Of a stretch of 64,000 nt of DNA, positions 60,027 through 64,000 are shown in pieces. Every line of letters begins with the position of its first letter. The first letter of the stretch is position 1. The notes under the pieces were generated by a model. That model was not told the DNA's origin, searched no databases, and worked only from the letters and a program-made list of their open reading frames with translations. This DNA is from an uncultured Oscillospiraceae bacterium. GTDB taxonomy: Bacteria; Bacillota; Clostridia; Oscillospirales; Oscillospiraceae. The stretch covers positions 1 to 64,000 of the forward strand of contig CANQRM010000014.1 in the NCBI GenBank assembly GCA_947626265.1, read 5' to 3'. Both the position numbers and the translations under genes were made by a program.

Positions 60027-62282
60027 ATGAAGAACTGGAAATCCATTCTTGCGCTTCTGCTGGCGGTCGTGATGACCGTGGCCCTGATGAGCGGCTGCGG
60101 CCCCAAGACCTCCGTCGCCGAGCCCACCGAGGCTCCCGCGGAGGAGACCGAGGCGCCCGCCGAGGAGACCGAAGCTCCTGCTGAAGAGCCCGCGGCCGAG
60201 GAGCCGGAAGCTCCCGCCGAGGAAGCTGAGACTGAGACCGAAGAGCCCGAGGCTCCCGCCGAGGCCGCCGAGGGCGGCGCCGTGGAGGCTGACCTGCCCT
60301 TCGCGGAGGGCACCGTGCTGCGCATGGCCACCGGCTATAACAGCACCAAGACCGGTCTGACCTTCGACGCGGAGACCGCCGGCGACGGCATCACCCTGGC
60401 CGACGGCAAGACCTACAACGCCGGCGACCTGAAGCCCACCTGGGTGGAGATCGAGAACATCCTGGGCATCACCATCGAGGACAAGTACCAGGGCAACTCC
60501 GCCAGCAACGAGTTCGATTACTGGAAAGAGCGCCTGAGCGAGGTCGACATGGTCAGCGGCACCGCTGCAAAGCTCAATGAGAACGGCGTGGCCGGCAGCA
60601 TGGTCAACATCGCCGAGTATCTGGACAAGATGCCCAACTTCAAGGCCTATCTGGAGGCCAACCCCATCGTCCGGCTGTCCATCGTGGGCGACACCGACAC
60701 CGGTGCCATCTACTTCAGCCCGTACTTTGACGGCGTCAACGACATCGAGCGTATGCCCCTGATGCGTACCGACTGGGTGGAGAAGCTCCTGAACGGCGCC
60801 GGCGAGTTCACCGCGGACGCCTCCAACACCCTGGCCGCTCCCGTCTATGAGCCCTACATGCCCACCGAGGGCAGCGTGACCGTGGACGTGGTGACTCCCG
60901 ACGGCACCGCTGTCGAGCAGGTGACCAAGAACTATGACGCCGCCGGCAACATCGTCGCCAAGATGAACGAGGCGGGCGAGATGGACGGCGTGGCCGCTGT
61001 CAACATGCTCCGCACCTATATCGACGAGGCCTATGACGGCTACTACGGTGAGAACCGCGCTGACCTGTTCATCGGCCAGAACGCCGCCTGGGACGCGGAT
61101 GAGCTGGTGGCTCTGCTCCGCTGCGTGGTGGCCAACCCCCAGACCCTCAACGGCACCGACTCCGTCCAGGGCCTGTTCTCCCGTGAGGACAACAACAACC
61201 AGCGCCGCGTGGATATGTTCCGCTTCGCCGGCACCCTGTTCGGCGTCCGCGGCCTGGAGTCCCGTCAGGATTACCTGTACGTGGGCACCGACGGCGCCAT
61301 GCATGACGCCCGTCAGGAGGCCGAGACCTATGAAGCCCTGGAGCGCATGCACGCCATGGCCGAGGAGGGCCTGCTGAGCAAGTCCTTCATGGATATGTCC
61401 GAGGAGAACTCCGGCACCATGCTGGAGAACGACCTGGGCTTCATGCACTATGACTACAACCAGACCCAGACCATCCTGAACGAGACCAAGCTGCAGGCCG
61501 ACCAGGGCGAGAAGTACATGGCGGTCATGGTCCCCGTGGCCCACTGGTTCGACGGCACCAGCGACGAGGGCGTGTATATGCGCTTCACCGAGTCCTGGCG
61601 TTCCGTGAAGACCGACGGCTGGGGCATCTCCAAGCCCGGCGTGGGCGACGACCAGGATAAGCTGTACGCGGCCCTGGCCCTGATCGACTACGCTTACTCT
61701 CCCGAGGGCCAGATCCTCATGAGCTACGGCCCCTCCGCCTTCATCAAGGAGGGCGAGACCTTCAACTTCAACGGCCAGGAGATGCCTGTCATCGCCGACG
61801 CCACCTATGATGAGCTGTGGGAGAAAGCCTCCGGCAACTACACCAACTATGCCCGTTACTACCTGGGCTCCACGCTCTCCTTCGTGAAGAGCCAGGCCTT
61901 CGAGTATCAGTGCACCCATGAGGTCGGCCGTGAAGGCGCCGCCAAGATCTCCAACGCCATCGCCCTGGGTACCATCAAGCACCCCGAGCTGGCCGTTGCC
62001 GAGAACAGCTGGTACACCTCCGTGCCCACCGTCCTGCCCACCACGAAGCAGGAAAATGACATGATCTCCGGCTTCACCGAGCTGACCAACAAGTTCAACC
62101 AGAACAAGGACGGCGAGAACATCCTGGTCAACGAGATCGTGTCCGGCTACACCGACGCCAACATGTCCGACGCCGCTTCTTCCGCCCAGTATGTGGCGAA
62201 GAACTACATGGGCCAGCAGTATCTGACCCTGAAGCAGGACGCCTGGCAGCGCGCTCTTGACTATTACGCCACCATCGGCTGA
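60027..62282 (+). CDS. extracellular solute-binding lipoprotein (Lpl-type)
   Basis: 751 residues from ATG 60027 (TTAAGGAGG upstream). Lipobox MSGC with Cys24, then an acidic repeat spacer of TEAPAEE units (about 30-85), then a long family 1 binding domain; typical LipO/LplA proteins are about 500 residues, so this is large. Segments such as LPFAEGTVLRMATGY and DGWGISKPGVGDDQDK fit oligosaccharide binders. It would deliver the sugar to the two upstream permeases. Two GC hairpins follow before the next gene. Confidence 0.88.
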   Translation: MKNWKSILALLLAVVMTVALMSGCGPKTSVAEPTEAPAEETEAPAEETEAPAEEPAAEEPEAPAEEAETETEEPEAPAEAAEGGAVEADLPFAEGTVLRMATGYNSTKTGLTFDAETAGDGITLADGKTYNAGDLKPTWVEIENILGITIEDKYQGNSASNEFDYWKERLSEVDMVSGTAAKLNENGVAGSMVNIAEYLDKMPNFKAYLEANPIVRLSIVGDTDTGAIYFSPYFDGVNDIERMPLMRTDWVEKLLNGAGEFTADASNTLAAPVYEPYMPTEGSVTVDVVTPDGTAVEQVTKNYDAAGNIVAKMNEAGEMDGVAAVNMLRTYIDEAYDGYYGENRADLFIGQNAAWDADELVALLRCVVANPQTLNGTDSVQGLFSREDNNNQRRVDMFRFAGTLFGVRGLESRQDYLYVGTDGAMHDARQEAETYEALERMHAMAEEGLLSKSFMDMSEENSGTMLENDLGFMHYDYNQTQTILNETKLQADQGEKYMAVMVPVAHWFDGTSDEGVYMRFTESWRSVKTDGWGISKPGVGDDQDKLYAALALIDYAYSPEGQILMSYGPSAFIKEGETFNFNGQEMPVIADATYDELWEKASGNYTNYARYYLGSTLSFVKSQAFEYQCTHEVGREGAAKISNAIALGTIKHPELAVAENSWYTSVPTVLPTTKQENDMISGFTELTNKFNQNKDGENILVNEIVSGYTDANMSDAASSAQYVAKNYMGQQYLTLKQDAWQRALDYYATIG

Positions 62283-62303
62283 GAAACCCTTTATCCCAAG
62301 CAA

Positions 62304-62349
62304 ATGACCTAAGCAAGGTCATCCGTGCTCCGGCATGACCGGGGCACGG
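62304..62349 (+). other. two hairpins after the binding protein gene
   Basis: ATGACCT/AGGTCAT (62304-62322) and CCGTGCTCCGG/CCGGGGCACGG (62323-62349, one wobble pair). No T run. Probable mRNA stabiliser or partial terminator; the gap to the next gene (62283-62435) holds no gene. Confidence 0.55.
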
Positions 62350-62435
62350 GTGGCCGGAAAATAACCGCCCGGAAGGGCCGGGATGTGAAAACGCCCCGGC
62401 CCCAGGGAAGGCGCTTCCCCCGGAAGGAGGTTGTC

Positions 62436-63026
62436 ATGTATAAAAAACAGATGATCGCGCAGAAGGTCCTGTGCTTCGCGGCTATCTTCGTGAGCGCCCT
62501 CGTGTTCCTCTATTCGCTGGGGATCATGACCGATCTCTACGACAGCCTGTACAGCACCATGCGCAATCCCAACGATCTGTTCCAGACGAGCGTGCCAGGG
62601 TCGATCGTGTACTATAACATGCAGGAGTTCAACCGCATGTTCCTGGTCTGCTCCATTGGCCTCATACTGCTGGCGGTGCTGCTGTTCATCACCAACACCC
62701 ATACCCGGCGGCGCTACTATATCGGCAACTACTTCGCCACAGCGGCCTATGCCGTGGCGGGCGTGGCCCTGTCGGTATTTGCCCACAGCTATATCGAGGT
62801 CTTCAAGGCCCAGTTCCTGCAGGTGGATTTCGAGGCGCTGAAGGAGCATGCCGAGATGTGGGGCACGCTCTACACTGAATCCACGTTCTGGTTCGACGTG
62901 CACTACGGCGTGTTCTGCCTGGTGCTCCTGGTGAGCGTGCTGCTGGTCGCCAACGCCATCTGGAAGGCCAGCCTCATGAAGCAGGAAGCGAAGCTCGTTG
63001 CCCAGGGAAGGGGGGCTGAGGCATGA
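62436..63026 (+). CDS. membrane protein, unknown, ABC-operon associated
   Basis: 196 residues from ATG 62436, with an excellent GGAAGGAGG upstream; longer open frame to 62325 rejected. Four predicted helices (about 12-32, 72-92, 104-124, 162-182) with extracytoplasmic loops of about 38 and 37 residues, and a charged C-terminal tail. Not recognised. It overlaps the next small membrane protein by 4 bp and lies between binding protein and ATPase of one transporter, which suggests an accessory role. Confidence 0.75.
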   Translation: MYKKQMIAQKVLCFAAIFVSALVFLYSLGIMTDLYDSLYSTMRNPNDLFQTSVPGSIVYYNMQEFNRMFLVCSIGLILLAVLLFITNTHTRRRYYIGNYFATAAYAVAGVALSVFAHSYIEVFKAQFLQVDFEALKEHAEMWGTLYTESTFWFDVHYGVFCLVLLVSVLLVANAIWKASLMKQEAKLVAQGRGAEA

Positions 63027-63520
63027 CGATGGAAGAACGCACGGTCAAACGTGACCGGATGAGATACATAAAGAATTCCCTGGCCGCCAACCTGGCGCTG
63101 TTGGGTATTCTGTTCGATGTGCTCTATTTCGTCAAGATATACCAGTCCGACGTGGGCACCTACTACTACACGATACTGATCGGCATCTCCATCGTGTACA
63201 ACCTGGTGTTCCTGCTGGCGGTATTTCTGGCCTCCGAGGGCGTGAAGAACTATAAAGCCGGGTATACCTGGCTCCTGGCCGCGATCGGCATCGGCCAGAT
63301 CGTGCGCATCTTCATCATCCCCGCCCGGGCCCATGCCGCCACGACCCTGGTGAACGGCGAGAGCGTGCCCGTCATGGGGGACAAGACGTTCCTCTATGTG
63401 GTGATACTGCTGGTGCTGTCGGCGGTGTGCCTGCTGGCGTCGGCCGCGGTGAACTTCATCCGCTGCCATGAGCTTGCCGAGCACATGAAGACGGTCCCGC
63501 CACCCAGCACGGGTACATAA
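63023..63520 (+). CDS. membrane protein, unknown, ABC-operon associated
   Basis: 165 residues with a basic N terminus (VKRDRMRYIKNS) and four predicted helices (about 18-36, 48-68, 80-98, 130-150). No family recognised. Four-base ATGA overlap with the previous gene and 12 bp before the ATPase gene. The two proteins have similar size and layout (four helices, extracytoplasmic loops between) and may form a complex. Confidence 0.75.
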   Translation: MTMEERTVKRDRMRYIKNSLAANLALLGILFDVLYFVKIYQSDVGTYYYTILIGISIVYNLVFLLAVFLASEGVKNYKAGYTWLLAAIGIGQIVRIFIIPARAHAATTLVNGESVPVMGDKTFLYVVILLVLSAVCLLASAAVNFIRCHELAEHMKTVPPPSTGT

Positions 63521-63532
63521 GGAGGCAAAGAC

Positions 63533-64000
63533 ATGGCTACATTGAGCTTACAGCATATCGACAAGATATACGACAATAATGTTCAGGCTGTCTTTGACTT
63601 CAACCTGGACGTGAAGGACGGGGAGCTGATCGTGCTGGTGGGCCCCTCCGGCTGCGGCAAGTCCACCACCCTGCGGATGGTGGCCGGCCTGGAGGATATC
63701 TCCGCCGGCAGACTCTACCTGGACGGCAAGGACATCACCACCACCCCCGCCAAGGACCGGGACATGGCGATGGTGTTCCAGAACTACGCCCTTTACGGCC
63801 ATATGACGGTCTATGAGAACATGGCCTTCTCCCTGACCATGCGCAAGGAGAACCCCAACGTCATACATAAGAAGGTCCTGGCCGCGGCGGAGATATTGGG
63901 TCTAACCAACCAGCTGAACAAAAAGCCGGCGCAGCTGTCCGGCGGTCAGCGCCAGCGCGTGGCCATGGGCCGGTCCATCGTCCGCAACCCCAAGGTGTTC
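63533..64000 (+). CDS. ABC transporter ATP-binding protein, UgpC/MsmK type (partial)
   Basis: First 156 residues; the gene runs off the window. Walker A GPSGCGKS near 36-43, Q-loop MVFQNYALYGHMTVYENM, signature LSGGQRQR near 136. This is the carbohydrate-importer ATPase type. Lpl-type permeases commonly share a genomic ATPase encoded elsewhere; here an ATPase is in the operon. ATG 63533 follows AAGGAGGC. Confidence 0.95.
   Translation, partial: MATLSLQHIDKIYDNNVQAVFDFNLDVKDGELIVLVGPSGCGKSTTLRMVAGLEDISAGRLYLDGKDITTTPAKDRDMAMVFQNYALYGHMTVYENMAFSLTMRKENPNVIHKKVLAAAEILGLTNQLNKKPAQLSGGQRQRVAMGRSIVRNPKVF

Overview
The window is a 64 kb chromosomal segment of a GC-rich, low-redundancy Gram-positive genome. 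Genes are packed into long same-strand operons with 1-20 bp overlaps. Sporulation-linked genes (a SpoIVFB-like protease, a YtfJ/GerW homologue, a D-Ala-D-Ala carboxypeptidase), PyrK with a class 1B PyrD, an IspH-ribosomal S1 fusion, lipoprotein solute-binding proteins and an S-layer-homology protein together point to a spore-forming member of the Clostridia, most like GC-rich Oscillospiraceae of the gut. That placement is inference from gene content. I see no phage, insertion sequence, CRISPR array or rRNA, and no gap over 300 bases without a gene.

Layout. 1-9 kb: tRNA-Gly(CCC) on the minus strand, a tiny membrane protein plus SpoIVFB-like protease, the paired radical-SAM/DUF2344 genes, rplS with its own promoter and terminator, the overlapping operon lepB-ylqF-rnhB-yraN-thrC, a DUF1540 gene on the minus strand and a metallophosphoesterase. 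9-20.4 kb: tig-clpP-clpX-lon-engB (protein quality control), then a second site-2 protease, scpA-scpB (chromosome segregation), DUF2953, ytfJ, a carboxypeptidase and rluB. 20.5-27.3 kb: an RpiR-type regulator whose promoter lies inside a perfect palindrome, an HI0933-type flavoprotein, cmk, the ispH-rpsA fusion, and an SLH protein. 27.3-31.2 kb: recG (minus) facing away from an M3 oligopeptidase.

31.2-46.6 kb is transport. The first cluster is an Opp-like peptide transporter with odd parts: a permease with a large extracytoplasmic insert, an ATPase with a charged insert of about 235 residues, a second ATPase ending in two membrane helices, and a membrane-anchored protein that looks like a degenerate ApbE. 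The neighbouring M3 peptidase would digest imported peptides. The second cluster is an iron- or anion-type ABC importer (binding protein, fused double permease, ATPase) followed by a ROK-family protein.

46.6-55.2 kb is a complete pyrimidine operon except for carA: pyrC-carB-pyrK-pyrD-pyrF-pyrE-pyrB, driven by a consensus promoter. PyrB carries a C-terminal zinc ribbon like that of the PyrI regulatory subunit. 55.2-64 kb: a D-2-hydroxyacid dehydrogenase and a pectinesterase (both minus), divergent from an Lpl-type carbohydrate importer with three additional small membrane proteins and its own ATPase, which runs off the window end. The pectinesterase suggests that the sugar is pectin-derived.

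Most promoters are sigma-A type with a 17 bp spacer, often with an extended -10 and a TTGCAA/TTGCAT -35 element. The most unusual structures are the ispH-rpsA fusion with an intact internal promoter and ribosome binding site, the PyrB zinc-ribbon fusion, and the modified Opp transporter behind a hairpin-filled leader.
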